A stretch of DNA of 64,000 bases from the NCBI RefSeq assembly GCF_001467025.1, contig NZ_LNXV01000005.1, positions 1 through 64,000 on the forward strand. Reading direction: 5' to 3'. The DNA comes from Legionella brunensis (GTDB lineage Bacteria > Pseudomonadota > Gammaproteobacteria > Legionellales > Legionellaceae). The notes under the pieces were generated by a model that was not told the origin of the DNA, did no database searches, and worked only from the letters and a program-made list of their open reading frames with translations. This document shows positions 55,473 to 64,000 of the stretch, in pieces; positions within the stretch are counted from its first letter, which is position 1; every line of letters begins with the position of its first letter. The translations under genes were made by a program, and so were the position numbers.

Positions 55473-56453
55473 ATGAAAAAATCCATGCTGTGTGCAGGAT
55501 TAATGAGCGTTTTGTGTGTTCCTACCTATGCAGAAAATAATGATAAAACTTTGGATAAAGTTATCACTGCAATGCAGGCTACTTCCAATTCACAATTAGA
55601 AACAACTTCTAAAGAAGTAGAGAATATACAACACCATCAACTCTTGGCTTCGGCTTCACAAACAGTAACTCCTAAATCTAATAATGTTCAACTACCTGCC
55701 TCTCAAGGCCAACAAGTCCCAACTCCTCAAGGGCAGCAAGTTCCCACTCCACAAGATTCAGGACAAACAACTACGCAGACTACAACCTCCCAAGGCGTAT
55801 CAACAACGACTACTCAGGGAGCTTCCGGGCAGACTTCACCAGGAGCAACCGTTAATCCCCAACCGCAGCCTACAGTAAACCAAAGTACAACCCCTACCGC
55901 CACTCCACAGCCTACAACACCAAATACGGCAACGACAGTAGTAACTCAACCAGTAACTCCTCCAAAACCAATCGACTGTAATTATCATATCCCTGCATCA
56001 ACAACAAAAATCGATCAAGCGCTGGTGATGAAATGGGCTGAAAAAGCAACTGCACAGTCTTTCGATTTTGATTATACAACAATGGATACACAACTTGCTG
56101 CACTTAAAGCTTGTTATACCGATCTTGGTTGGCAAGGTTTTACTGATGCATTGCAGAAATCCGGTAACCTCAACGCGATTAAATCCCAGCAACTAATGGT
56201 AAGTAGTATGATTAACGGCGCAGGGCAAATTTCTGAAGTAAAGGATAATCAATGGAAAATCAGCCTTCCTTTGCAAGTGGTCTACCAAAACAATAAGGAA
56301 AAATTAACCCAATCGCTTACAATAAATCTGGTGATCGGACGTAAAATTTCTGGTGACTTGGGAATTATGCAAATGATTGCCATTCCTCGTACCAATACAA
56401 CACCGGCATCGAGCACTAGCTCAACATCAGCTACTCCTGCTCAAACTCAATAA
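55473..56453 (+). CDS. Secreted IcmL-like (DotI-family) protein with a Pro/Thr/Gln-rich linker
   Basis: The 326-residue protein has a signal peptide (KKSMLCAGLMSVLCVPTYA) and a Pro/Gln/Thr-rich linker (about 70-168) containing two tandem QGQQVPTP units. The C-terminal domain (about 170-310) has SFDFDYTTMDTQLAALKACY, LGWQGFTDAL and SGNLNAIKSQQLMV, which match the IcmL/DotI VirB8-like domain of the Dot/Icm type IV secretion system. Unlike canonical DotI, it is free of an inner-membrane anchor apart from the signal. It lies 16 bases downstream of hutG. Role in secretion is hypothetical. Confidence 0.75.
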   Translation: MKKSMLCAGLMSVLCVPTYAENNDKTLDKVITAMQATSNSQLETTSKEVENIQHHQLLASASQTVTPKSNNVQLPASQGQQVPTPQGQQVPTPQDSGQTTTQTTTSQGVSTTTTQGASGQTSPGATVNPQPQPTVNQSTTPTATPQPTTPNTATTVVTQPVTPPKPIDCNYHIPASTTKIDQALVMKWAEKATAQSFDFDYTTMDTQLAALKACYTDLGWQGFTDALQKSGNLNAIKSQQLMVSSMINGAGQISEVKDNQWKISLPLQVVYQNNKEKLTQSLTINLVIGRKISGDLGIMQMIAIPRTNTTPASSTSSTSATPAQTQ

Positions 56454-56469
56454 ATTTACATTATATTGG

Positions 56470-56495
56470 TGCAAGTATGAAATCTTATACTTGCA
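56470..56495 (+). terminator. Hairpin after the IcmL-like gene
   Basis: Nine-base perfect stem (tgcaagtat/atacttgca) with an 8-base loop, 16 bases past the stop. No U-run follows, so it may be a weak terminator. Confidence 0.5.
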
Positions 56496-56516
56496 TCCCT
56501 ACTAAATAGAATAATT

Positions 56517-57692
56517 ATGCGCTATTCACTTGCAATTTTCTTAAGCTTAACTAGCATCAGTAGCCATGCAAATGTCCTGCAATATTTTACAGGAATAACT
56601 TACAGCAATCCTGCTGAGCTTTTTAAGGTAAAAAAGAATGATTTTTTAATCGGCGCCACAGGATTTTATGCCGACGTCCGATTTGCGGGCAGTGTTTTAA
56701 ATTTTAATACATTTCAATACGACAATGGCGTTAGTGCTTCACGCAGATTCAGCTTATTACCTTATGGTCGTATTGCCACTCGAGTAAACGACAAACTTGT
56801 CATAGGTGTTGATGTTACACAACCTTTTCACTCTAACCTAATTTATGGTGATGATGCCTTTACACGTTATGCCGTTACAGACACATTAATGACTGACGTT
56901 GATATAAGCCCTCGCTTTTCTTTTAATGCCTTTCCCAAATTAAATGTTGGAGCTGGCCTAAACTTCAATTTCCTAAAAGATAACGAAACTAACTGGGCTT
57001 TACCTATTAGTCAAACTGCTTATACCAAGTTTGTCAATCGTACCTCAGGCTTTGGTGTTGGTTATGATTTAGGCGCTTATTACATGGCGAATTCCAGTAA
57101 TTTCTTTGGCGCTACCTACTACTCCTCAATCAAACAAAAAACGAGAGGAGAAAGTATATTTAATACTAGTGTAAGCAATGACCTAGTCTTCAATTTTCGT
57201 ATGCCAACAACGACTGTGCTTAATTATGTTCATCTTTTTAATCCAAAATGGCTAGCCAGTTTTCAAGTATTTTGTTCGCAATGGAATGCGAATCAGTATG
57301 CTCGAATTCGCAATACAGCCGCGCCACCACCTTTTGGGCCAAATTTTACATTTACGATGAAGTATAATGCCTCATGGGCTTATGCTGCCGCCGTGCGGAA
57401 GCAACAAAGTGAAAATTTAGGCCTTACCTTAATTGGCCTTATTGATGATGGCCCCGAACGCGATCATCTTCGTACGCTTAATTTTCCATCAGATACGCAG
57501 TATTTTTTGGCTTTAGGGGCTGATTATCATCTTAGCAAAACCGCAACGATGGAAATGCTTTATGGTCATGTTATTTCAAACACAACGATTAATAATTTTT
57601 TACCTCTCAATGGCCAACAGACTCCTTTCACTACAGGTCGGGTACGCATTAATGCTGATGTGTTTGAGCTTCGGTTCAAACTTCAAACTTAG
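56517..57692 (+). CDS. FadL/OMPP1-family outer-membrane protein
   Basis: The 391-residue protein has a signal peptide (RYSLAIFLSLTSISSHA). It begins the mature part with YFTGITYSNPAELFKVKKND, the conserved NPA motif of FadL/TodX hydrophobic-compound channels. Alternating strands follow, with typical LPYGRIATRV and FNAFPKLNVGAGL segments. The C-terminus ends ELRFKLQT, a beta strand of barrel type. It would move hydrophobic molecules such as long-chain fatty acids across the outer membrane. It lies 63 bases after the IcmL-like gene on the same strand. Substrate is unknown. Confidence 0.82.
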   Translation: MRYSLAIFLSLTSISSHANVLQYFTGITYSNPAELFKVKKNDFLIGATGFYADVRFAGSVLNFNTFQYDNGVSASRRFSLLPYGRIATRVNDKLVIGVDVTQPFHSNLIYGDDAFTRYAVTDTLMTDVDISPRFSFNAFPKLNVGAGLNFNFLKDNETNWALPISQTAYTKFVNRTSGFGVGYDLGAYYMANSSNFFGATYYSSIKQKTRGESIFNTSVSNDLVFNFRMPTTTVLNYVHLFNPKWLASFQVFCSQWNANQYARIRNTAAPPPFGPNFTFTMKYNASWAYAAAVRKQQSENLGLTLIGLIDDGPERDHLRTLNFPSDTQYFLALGADYHLSKTATMEMLYGHVISNTTINNFLPLNGQQTPFTTGRVRINADVFELRFKLQT

Positions 57693-57816
57693 GTTTTCAA
57701 TTGTTGATTTAACTGGCACTATGGTAATTTCGTGGTGCCCTTAAATAGATAGACTACCTCCCAGAGAGAATTGCAAAGAAACCGAAGCACAGAACTGTGT
57801 ATGTATAACATGTGCT

Positions 57817-58539
57817 TTAATGCAGCAATATTTGTGGTTTATCATGCTTAATAGGCGGTTTCACAGGATTTGTAGTGCGTAATTTCTTCATCCAACCATG
57901 AATATTAGCCATCAAAATTTTTTTATTGTAAGAATAATCATGATTAGCTCCAGGTAATTGTCGATAAAGATAACGATCATTCTTGATGGACAAGTGACGA
58001 GCTGCTGCCTGTGCTAATACAGGCTCATAATCAAATTGCCCAATAATATCTAACAAAGGAAAAGGTATTTTGTGTATTAAATTAGGGATTTCTTTGTTTT
58101 CCGGTTGGTCAAAAGCAGAAAGGAAGATCATGCCATTAACTTGTTTAGACTGAAGCTTAGTAAAATAATTTACCGAACCCTCCAACTGAGAGCCATAGTG
58201 GATAACAATCATTCTTGGGTTATTTTTTTGTCGTAAGGCTGATAATGCTTCAGGTAATTGCTCAATCCAAGGTACTGAATTAATCTGTAGGCTAGTATTC
58301 AATAAGGCTATAGACCAACCATGCTTGGCAAGCTCCGTACCCAGGTTATCGACGAGTTCTGAACCTTCATTATTTTGCTCACCATTAATTATGACCACTC
58401 CTCCTCGTTGCTTTTTACCCTTAAAAAGCAAATACGGCAAAACAACTTTTTGTTGCTTTACAAGAATCTCTAAACTTGCCGCACGCACTTCCGCAAAATT
58501 TAGAAAAAACAACAAGCAAAAACCGAAGAGTAATCGCAT
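57817..58539 (-). CDS. DUF3530-family exported alpha/beta-hydrolase-like protein
   Basis: The 240-residue protein has a signal peptide (RLLFGFCLLFFLNFAEVRA). The DUF3530 signature is visible: GGVVIINGEQNNEGSELVDNL-type strand-turn, GWSIALLNTSLQ, and a late Gly-x-x-His motif LPGANHDYSYNKK. DUF3530 has an alpha/beta-hydrolase-like topology, but the nucleophile is replaced by IVIHYGSQLEG and so enzymatic activity is doubtful. It is probably periplasmic. It is transcribed alone, convergent with the FadL-like gene. Confidence 0.75.
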   Translation of the reverse strand: MRLLFGFCLLFFLNFAEVRAASLEILVKQQKVVLPYLLFKGKKQRGGVVIINGEQNNEGSELVDNLGTELAKHGWSIALLNTSLQINSVPWIEQLPEALSALRQKNNPRMIVIHYGSQLEGSVNYFTKLQSKQVNGMIFLSAFDQPENKEIPNLIHKIPFPLLDIIGQFDYEPVLAQAAARHLSIKNDRYLYRQLPGANHDYSYNKKILMANIHGWMKKLRTTNPVKPPIKHDKPQILLH

Positions 58540-58695
58540 AGCCCTTATCCTGTTGTTTGAGGTTCGGTAAACTAAGCAATTTTCCTGCCTATTTAAACTT
58601 TATTAGGAGTCATGAAATTCAGTGTTGCACTCTCAGTTTGCAGAAACTGCGAAATGTCCTGGGCGATGAGCAAACACCACCCAGATAATGTTTAT

Positions 58696-59619
58696 TTAGC
58701 TGATAAACTCTACACCTTGAGAGTCTAAGAATGCTTTGGCTTGTTCAGCCATGATTTGATGAGCAGGAGCAGTTGGATGTACAGGGTCAAAAAATAAATA
58801 GCCTTCACAAGCATCCATTTCATTTTTAGGTTTAATTTTGGCAGCCATATGGAGAACAGCTCGATTTGAAAGCTTGTCCACTACAACATCATAGCAAGTA
58901 TCAGTAATGTTACTAAACCCATATTTTTCTGGGGAAACAACTAAATCATGCAATGTTTTATTAACATCAAAATAGAGCCATTGAATTTCAGGATAATCCT
59001 GTTGAAGATTTTTGAGGCTTGATTCCAAGAGTTCATTATGTTGATTAGCTAGATAAGTCAATTTTTCTTGGGAATCAAAAGCATTAGCAATCGGTGTTTT
59101 GCCTAAATCAGGTAAATTTACGATTAAAACATGTTTAGCTCCGGCATCTGCCAAACGCTCTAATTGATGAGTAAGACCCAGATTAACGTCACTCAACGTT
59201 TTTTCGGTGTCGTCAGGAACTCCCAAATAATTATTTGCACCTATCCAAATAACGAATAAACTGTCTTCATCAGCTTTGTCCTGATGCGCAAGAAAATAAG
59301 TATCAATTTCTTTCTTTAAGGTAAACAAAACATCTTCATCGGGATCTTCTGAAATACCTGCACCACCAAAAGCATAGTCAAATAAATGCGCGGAAGGTGC
59401 AGTCGGAAAATACGCCGCTACCAAATTCTCAACCCACACTGGACCATTAGTAAAGCGTCCATGGTAATAGGGAGGCGATTGAGGCAATTTTTGATGCATG
59501 TATTCATAAAGATTGCCGTTGTCCGATAAACTGTCACCAAATACAACTATATCATTTAAAGGTTTTGCAGTTAGCAATCCTGAAAAAAGCAGGAGGAACC
59601 CGGTAAATAAAATTTTCAT
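58696..59619 (-). CDS. plaA: GDSL lysophospholipase A, PlaA-like
   Basis: The 307-residue secreted esterase starts at ATG 59619 (AGGTGG site) with a signal peptide (KILFTGFLLLFSGLLTA). GCAT/SGNH blocks are VFGDSLSDNGNL (Ser30), the oxyanion IGANNYL block and FFDPVHPTAPAH (Asp278, His281). Two Cys late in the protein (TDTCYD, MDACEG) could form the regulatory disulfide known for Legionella PlaA. PlaA hydrolyses lysophospholipids after type II secretion; substrate here is inferred. The symbol is tentative; PlaC or PlaD paralogues are alternatives. Longer frame starts upstream have poorer sites. Confidence 0.78.
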   Translation of the reverse strand: MKILFTGFLLLFSGLLTAKPLNDIVVFGDSLSDNGNLYEYMHQKLPQSPPYYHGRFTNGPVWVENLVAAYFPTAPSAHLFDYAFGGAGISEDPDEDVLFTLKKEIDTYFLAHQDKADEDSLFVIWIGANNYLGVPDDTEKTLSDVNLGLTHQLERLADAGAKHVLIVNLPDLGKTPIANAFDSQEKLTYLANQHNELLESSLKNLQQDYPEIQWLYFDVNKTLHDLVVSPEKYGFSNITDTCYDVVVDKLSNRAVLHMAAKIKPKNEMDACEGYLFFDPVHPTAPAHQIMAEQAKAFLDSQGVEFIS

Positions 59620-59815
59620 CCGCCACCTAATCAGTTGATTTTCCATAGAAAAACGTCGAATTATATAGGTAAAAGGTAAGTTGATCAATTTTTTCTATAA
59701 AGCGTTACGATTAAAATCAAGTATTGATATAAATTCAACCCACCCTAACTTCTTGAACTTAGGCTAAGCTTAAAGTTGGATATTCATTTTAAAACGTCTG
59801 CATTTTGAGATAGAT

Positions 59816-61720
59816 ATGACGCAAGAAACCGAGACCGCCAAGGTTAAAAACCAACATATTGTCGATCTTTTGGTTCAGATTGAAACCCTTCCTCATCCTG
59901 TCATTATAGAAATATTAAATTACCTTACACCTGAAGAAATTAAAGCTGCGATACCCTATCTTCCTGAAGAAGGTAGCAAGATTTTCAAGCTATTTAAGGA
60001 GGATGGTTTTTGGCTTTTAAAATGCCAAAAACATTTCCCAAATACCCAATTAATGCGCAAAGCAGGACAAACTGAATTTGATTTTTTTTGGGAAAATTAC
60101 CAGGAAGAATATAAAGATTACCCCGAAAAAAGTATCAACTTATTTTCCTTAGCAAAAGAAAATAAACTGTCCATCCAGGAGATTCAGGATATTAATGATT
60201 TATATAGAGTCGATAAGAGAAATCTTACTCTTCTGGATTGGATTACTTTAAATTGCAATCAAGGTCTTTTGAATCAAATCTATCAGCAATTTACTCCCAC
60301 TTTGACGTCACCTCTTGATTGGGCTATCACTTGCCTACAACCTTTGGATGTTATAAACAATCTGACGCATACCTCAATAGATTCAACATATGAAGCAATT
60401 TTTATAAAAGCAGCTTCTTGCGGTCATTTAGAACTCGTTAGAGACCTATACGAAAAAGTTATTAAAGATAGATATATGGGAGAAGCACATACAGAGATAA
60501 TTCGTGGAGCATTATTGGGGGCTACTCAAAAAGATAGATTAGAAATGGTTGAATACCTAATAAGCTCTATTTTAAAAGATAGGCCGGATCAGTATCTTGC
60601 GAGTTGGGGCATTGTGCTTGAAACAGCTGCTTTTCATGGAAATACCAATCTTGTTAAGTTTGCTATTGATAAGGATACACAACCAGTACTTGACGAACAA
60701 AGTGAGAATCAGCATTTTTATCAAGGATGGGTTAATGCTGCTTCAGAGGGGCACTTATCTATTACTGAATTACTAATAGATAATAGCAACCTAAAGAAAG
60801 TAGATATCAGTGAGGCTTTAATAATCGCTACTGATAAGAAACAATGGAGAACTGTTGAATATTTATGTGAATTAACTACCGACAACAAACCTTGGCAAGC
60901 AAGCATAAGTCGCACATTAACTAGGGCAGCTGAACATGGAGAGTGGCGACTCGTTCAGAAATTATGTCAACTACAAAGTGACAATCGCCCTAGCCTAAAT
61001 GACCTACGCGAAATTTTTCTATTCTCAGCCCAAGATAACCGATATAAAGAACCTGCTATGCAAACATTTGAGAGCTTATTGCCCTTAGTCAGAGCCAATA
61101 ATTTTGCAGAAGATCTAACCAATGTCTTCATTGGCTTAGTTAATTTTGGGAAATTTGATCTCGCTACTAAACTTTATAATGCCTCTCCCATCAATAATAA
61201 ACCCAAAGTAGGTGAAGTCCAATTACGTACTCTAATTTGTAATGACCAATATTCTTTGTACAGAATCATTTTTAAACGAACCCACAAAGAAATGAATAAA
61301 AAGCAGTTAAGAGAGCATTTACGACTTGCCTCATTCAGTACAGTATCTGACGAATTTAAGTTTTGGTTAAAAAATGCTGCCTCTCCCGAATCCTATGACA
61401 ATTTAACTAGTTCGCATGAAAATAAAATTGATAAAATCTGTGCCCTATTGGAAGATTATACGAAAAAAAACTCATCTTTTAGCCGGTTTTTTCATGGTCA
61501 TTGGAATAGGCATCATACTGAAGAAATTGCGTCTATCGTAGACAAAATAAAGAATAAAACCATTGAACTTCCAGACGTTGTTTCCCAATTAAAAACGATA
61601 CAACCTGCTAATAAAGAAGGCTCTATTGCTCGTCGAATTCAATACATACTAGATAGGATTACTGTAGAAGACGAAATATCACTCGAAGAGACAATCAGAG
61701 TAGAAAATACGTTTAATTGA
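59816..61720 (+). CDS. F-box-like plus ankyrin-like repeat protein, candidate effector
   Basis: The 634-residue protein has no signal peptide. Residues ~25-75 (LPHPVIIEILNYLTPEEIKAAI, then WLLKCQKHFP) match the F-box pattern that binds Skp1 in ubiquitin ligases. From about residue 195 a series of ankyrin-like units follow: AASCGHLELVRDL, ATQKDRLEMVEYL, TAAFHGNTNLVKFA, AASEGHLSITELL, ATDKKQWRTVEYL and AAEHGEWRLVQKL. The C-terminal third is helical. This is the AnkB-type architecture of Legionella effectors that hijack host ubiquitination. Effector function is inference from domains. Confidence 0.75.
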   Translation: MTQETETAKVKNQHIVDLLVQIETLPHPVIIEILNYLTPEEIKAAIPYLPEEGSKIFKLFKEDGFWLLKCQKHFPNTQLMRKAGQTEFDFFWENYQEEYKDYPEKSINLFSLAKENKLSIQEIQDINDLYRVDKRNLTLLDWITLNCNQGLLNQIYQQFTPTLTSPLDWAITCLQPLDVINNLTHTSIDSTYEAIFIKAASCGHLELVRDLYEKVIKDRYMGEAHTEIIRGALLGATQKDRLEMVEYLISSILKDRPDQYLASWGIVLETAAFHGNTNLVKFAIDKDTQPVLDEQSENQHFYQGWVNAASEGHLSITELLIDNSNLKKVDISEALIIATDKKQWRTVEYLCELTTDNKPWQASISRTLTRAAEHGEWRLVQKLCQLQSDNRPSLNDLREIFLFSAQDNRYKEPAMQTFESLLPLVRANNFAEDLTNVFIGLVNFGKFDLATKLYNASPINNKPKVGEVQLRTLICNDQYSLYRIIFKRTHKEMNKKQLREHLRLASFSTVSDEFKFWLKNAASPESYDNLTSSHENKIDKICALLEDYTKKNSSFSRFFHGHWNRHHTEEIASIVDKIKNKTIELPDVVSQLKTIQPANKEGSIARRIQYILDRITVEDEISLEETIRVENTFN

Positions 61721-61769
61721 ATCATTTTAAAACCACAGTTTTCAATTTCATTTAGAGTAGACGCCTAGA

Positions 61770-62228
61770 TTTAAGAATTAGATCAAGACGCTGATTATAA
61801 TTTTGTCTTTGCAGCCAATGCGAATAACTATAGCAATAACGAGCCTACCACAATAAAAATGATTGAGGAAACAGGAGCAACAAATGTTGGCCTATTTTTT
61901 GAAAATTATGAATCATCCAGTCTTCCGACAATTGGTAGTATTCAAAAACTAAATATGGAAATGGAGTTTAATAATGGTGGACCTAACGTGGATAATGTAG
62001 CTGAACTTAATTTTCTGAAGGAACTTATTCTTTTAATGCGACAGCCATTGAGTATGGATTAATTGCAGCTCTTATTGCCACAGCCATCCTTACAGGGGCA
62101 CTCAATACGCGACAACAGATGCTTTAGCAAGCCTTGGAGAAAAAGCATATGGCTCTGATCATGATGTATTGGATTTAAGCGGCCTTTCTATGATTACACT
62201 GTTTATTGAAAAGTGCTTCTCGAAATGA
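61770..62228 (+). pseudogene. Frameshifted Flp-pilin-like gene relic
   Basis: Three frames read consecutively without overlap. The first gives DADYNFVFAANANNYSNN and on to VAELNFL (67-codon frame from 61859). From about 62018 the next frame gives ATAIEYGLIAALIATAIL, the N-terminal signature of Flp/Fap type IVb pilins. After about 62100 the third frame gives DALASLGEKAYGSDHDVLDL. Small indels at both joints would restore a continuous gene. No intact start is evident. The gap between the F-box gene and the next gene holds only this relic. Confidence 0.6.
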
Positions 62229-62319
62229 GAGCGCTTTTTCTTTTTTTATAATTTAAACTACACAGGTTAAAAAATTTAATTTTTTTATAATCATGACTCT
62301 ATTTAAAAAGGATTTTTAC

Positions 62320-62805
62320 ATGAAGAGCAAACAATTTATCACCATTTTTTATCAAAAATTATTAGCTATCCTAAATAATCAGAAACAATTGCAAGACACA
62401 CAAATTTATTTTCAGCAAGAAGATAGAAATAACGAACGTTATTTCTGTCGGGCAACTTTCGGTCTATACGGTTGGAATCCAGAGGATGCTAGTAAATTTA
62501 GTGCAGCCGTGGCAGAAGCCTTAAGAGAGACAACACTTCTTTTTTTTACTACAGACGATGCTAAATTAAGATTAATTCAAGATTGCAGTGAAACAATCAA
62601 GACAAAACTAATTCCGCAATTAACTCTAAATTTAAATCACCAGAATCCCTTTGAAGAACTTAAACAAAAGATTGAGAAAGAATTAAAACAACTTTCTCAA
62701 GAAGAACTCTCTTTTAAAAATCCTTATGTTTTATTTGCAAGTGTATCAGCTGTAGCTGTTGTTGCAACCGCCGTTGCTTGGAATTTGGCACAACCTAATC
62801 CATAG
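62320..62805 (+). CDS. Small tail-anchored hypothetical protein
   Basis: The product of about 161 residues starts at ATG 62320, which follows AAAAAGGATTTTTAC; an upstream in-frame ATG at 62293 has no ribosome site. A soluble helical domain (FGLYGWNPEDASKFSAAVAEAL) leads to a Glu/Lys-rich coiled coil and a single C-terminal hydrophobic helix (VLFASVSAVAVVATAVAW), so it may be tail-anchored. I recognise no family. It lies between the pilin-like relic and deaD. Confidence 0.6.
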   Translation: MKSKQFITIFYQKLLAILNNQKQLQDTQIYFQQEDRNNERYFCRATFGLYGWNPEDASKFSAAVAEALRETTLLFFTTDDAKLRLIQDCSETIKTKLIPQLTLNLNHQNPFEELKQKIEKELKQLSQEELSFKNPYVLFASVSAVAVVATAVAWNLAQPNP

Positions 62806-62813
62806 ATTAACCT

Positions 62814-62844
62814 TGTAGGTTGGTTTGTAAAATTCCAACCTACA
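62814..62844. terminator. Bidirectional hairpin between convergent genes
   Basis: Perfect 10-base arms (tgtaggttgg/ccaacctaca) around an 11-base loop, between the stop codons of the tail-anchored protein gene and the DeaD helicase. Confidence 0.7.
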
Positions 62845-62863
62845 TTAGAACAAATATCTCTAA

Positions 62864-64000
62864 TTATGCGTTACCTAGTGAAGTGAGTTTTAACTGGCGT
62901 CCACAAACCCAGGCACCATTTAAATCCTGGAATATCTTTTTTGACATGCCTTGAGGCAACCGAACGGTAGAATGATCTTCATGAATTTTAAGACCAGTAA
63001 TAAAACGGCTTTCTAATCCGGCTTCGTTTGCTATAGCGCCAACAATATTTCCAGGTTTAACACCATGTACTCGTCCTACGTCAAGACGGAATAACTCTTG
63101 TGGGTAATCATCACGAAATTGCTTCCTACTGCTACCTCTCTCCGCTTTGGAACTACGACCAGATTTAAAATCATGGCCCCTATCTTGCGAACGAGCTTGA
63201 GATTCTTTCGGTGCACGAGGAAGTTTAGGTAATTCACGTTTCCAAGGTTTATCTTGATTGAGTAAAAGAGCCAGTGCTGCAGCAACATCAAGAGGTGAAG
63301 CCTGATTTTGTTTAAGAAATTCTTCAATAATATGACGATAATCGGACAAATTTTCATGCTGCAAACGCGCGCTGATATTTGCCATAAAACGTGCTTGCCT
63401 TGCAGTTTGAATCATGTAGTCATTAGGGACAATAATCTTTTCAATACGCTGACGAGTATGACGTTCGATAGTGTTTAATATGCGCGACTCTTTCGGCGTA
63501 ACAAATAAAATGGTGACACCACTACGACCTGCCCTTCCAGTCCGCCCGATTCGGTGGACATAAGTTTCACAATCATAAGGAACATCATAGTTAATGACAT
63601 GAGTGACTCGCTCTACATCCAAGCCTCGTGCTGCAACATCAGTTGCAACTAAAATATCAATCGCTCCCTGTCTAAATTGAGCAATCACTTTTTCGCGCAG
63701 AGCTTGTGTGATATCACCATGAATTGCCATAGCGCGATGACCTTGCTGCTGCAATAACTGGGCAACTTCTTCCGTGCTACTTTTAGTGCGAACAAAGACA
63801 ATAACACCCTGAGAGTCCTCAACTGCCAAAACTCGTAGCAATGCATCTGGTTTTTGCGCCCCAGAGGCAAAAAGAAAACGCTGCTCAATTGTTTTAACCG
63901 TGGCAGTCTCTGCACGAATTTCAACAGAGGCGGGGTTATTTAAATAGCTATTCGCTATTTGACGAATACGGTAAGGCATTGTTGCTGAGAATAAGGCAAT
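62864..64000 (-). CDS. deaD: DeaD/CsdA-type DEAD-box RNA helicase, partial (C-terminal part)
   Basis: The reading frame enters from the right edge: the first codons visible read IALFSATMPYRIRQ, with the SAT motif III. So this is the second half of a DEAD-box helicase, not a complete 371-residue gene. Motifs IV to VI follow: IVFVRTKSST, LVATDVAARGLDV and YVHRIGRTGRAGRSG. Then comes a DbpA-type RNA-binding domain (LFRLDVGRVHGVKPGNIVGAI) and a Ser/Arg/Lys-rich linker. DeaD unwinds structured RNA in cold-shock and ribosome assembly. The start lies beyond base 64000. Confidence 0.95.
   Translation of the reverse strand: MALFSATMPYRIRQIANSYLNNPASVEIRAETATVKTIEQRFLFASGAQKPDALLRVLAVEDSQGVIVFVRTKSSTEEVAQLLQQQGHRAMAIHGDITQALREKVIAQFRQGAIDILVATDVAARGLDVERVTHVINYDVPYDCETYVHRIGRTGRAGRSGVTILFVTPKESRILNTIERHTRQRIEKIIVPNDYMIQTARQARFMANISARLQHENLSDYRHIIEEFLKQNQASPLDVAAALALLLNQDKPWKRELPKLPRAPKESQARSQDRGHDFKSGRSSKAERGSSRKQFRDDYPQELFRLDVGRVHGVKPGNIVGAIANEAGLESRFITGLKIHEDHSTVRLPQGMSKKIFQDLNGAWVCGRQLKLTSLGNA

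Noticed and set aside
1-64000. CRISPR arrays, tRNA, rRNA, prophage or conjugative modules
   Set aside because: No regularly spaced repeats, tRNA-like cloverleafs with TTCGANTC loops, rRNA stretches or phage/conjugation genes were seen; this was by eye, so a tRNAscan or CRISPR search would settle it.

Overview
The window looks like a chromosomal segment of a Legionella-type gammaproteobacterium. The evidence is the low G+C coding style, a GroES/GroEL pair of the HtpA/HtpB type, an IcmL-like periplasmic protein, a PlaA-like GDSL lysophospholipase, and many large eukaryotic-like or effector-like genes (protein glutaminase-like, lipase-like, F-box plus ankyrin, split papain-like, UvrD-like helicase with repeats) scattered between housekeeping genes. 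I cannot assign a species from sequence alone. No tRNA, rRNA, CRISPR array or prophage was seen.

Layout. 0-0.5 kb: the end of an IS256-like element that abuts a small hypothetical gene. 0.6-3.4 kb: a glutaminase-like candidate effector, Dps and a short DRE-TIM aldolase. 3.6-5.8 kb: a stress or envelope cluster (iron-permease-family membrane protein, small hydrophilic protein, YqjD/YqjE/YqjK-like operon, PRC-barrel protein). 5.9-8.1 kb: groES-groEL behind a near-consensus sigma-32 promoter. 8.2-11.3 kb: dsbD and rimO. 11.6-17.4 kb: an accessory stretch with a RelE-like/UvrD-like/tandem-repeat protein, an ankyrin-gene relic and an aminotransferase with an IQ-like C-terminal extension. 17.5-23.2 kb: hybrid histidine kinase, glnE and an amino-acid-binding protein. 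23.3-28.4 kb: a minus-strand housekeeping run (glyA, nrdR, nusB, thiL, pgpA, AI-2E-family permease), with a 174-bp imperfect inverted repeat upstream of glyA.

28.8-30.1 kb: three small exported proteins, one very histidine-rich. 30.3-37.8 kb: an RND efflux adaptor and pump, then valS. 37.8-42.8 kb: a lipase-like protein and a frameshifted papain-like effector candidate whose 3' end abuts a second copy of the same IS end. 43.0-48.7 kb: a 1909-residue kinase/ATPase/GAF/GGDEF/EAL protein. 49.0-55.5 kb: OPT transporter, DUF3298-type protein, hutI, an SDR, and hutG (opposite strand), giving the last two histidine-degradation steps. 55.5-59.7 kb: IcmL-like protein, FadL-like porin, DUF3530 protein and plaA-like lipase. 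59.8-64 kb: F-box/ankyrin protein, a frameshifted Flp-pilin-like relic, a tail-anchored small protein, and the C-terminal part of a DeaD-type RNA helicase running off the window.

The core genes are ordinary. The interest lies in the accessory genes: several combine a host-like domain with a decayed or rearranged neighbour, as expected of a turning-over effector repertoire. All effector assignments here are inference from domains and context.
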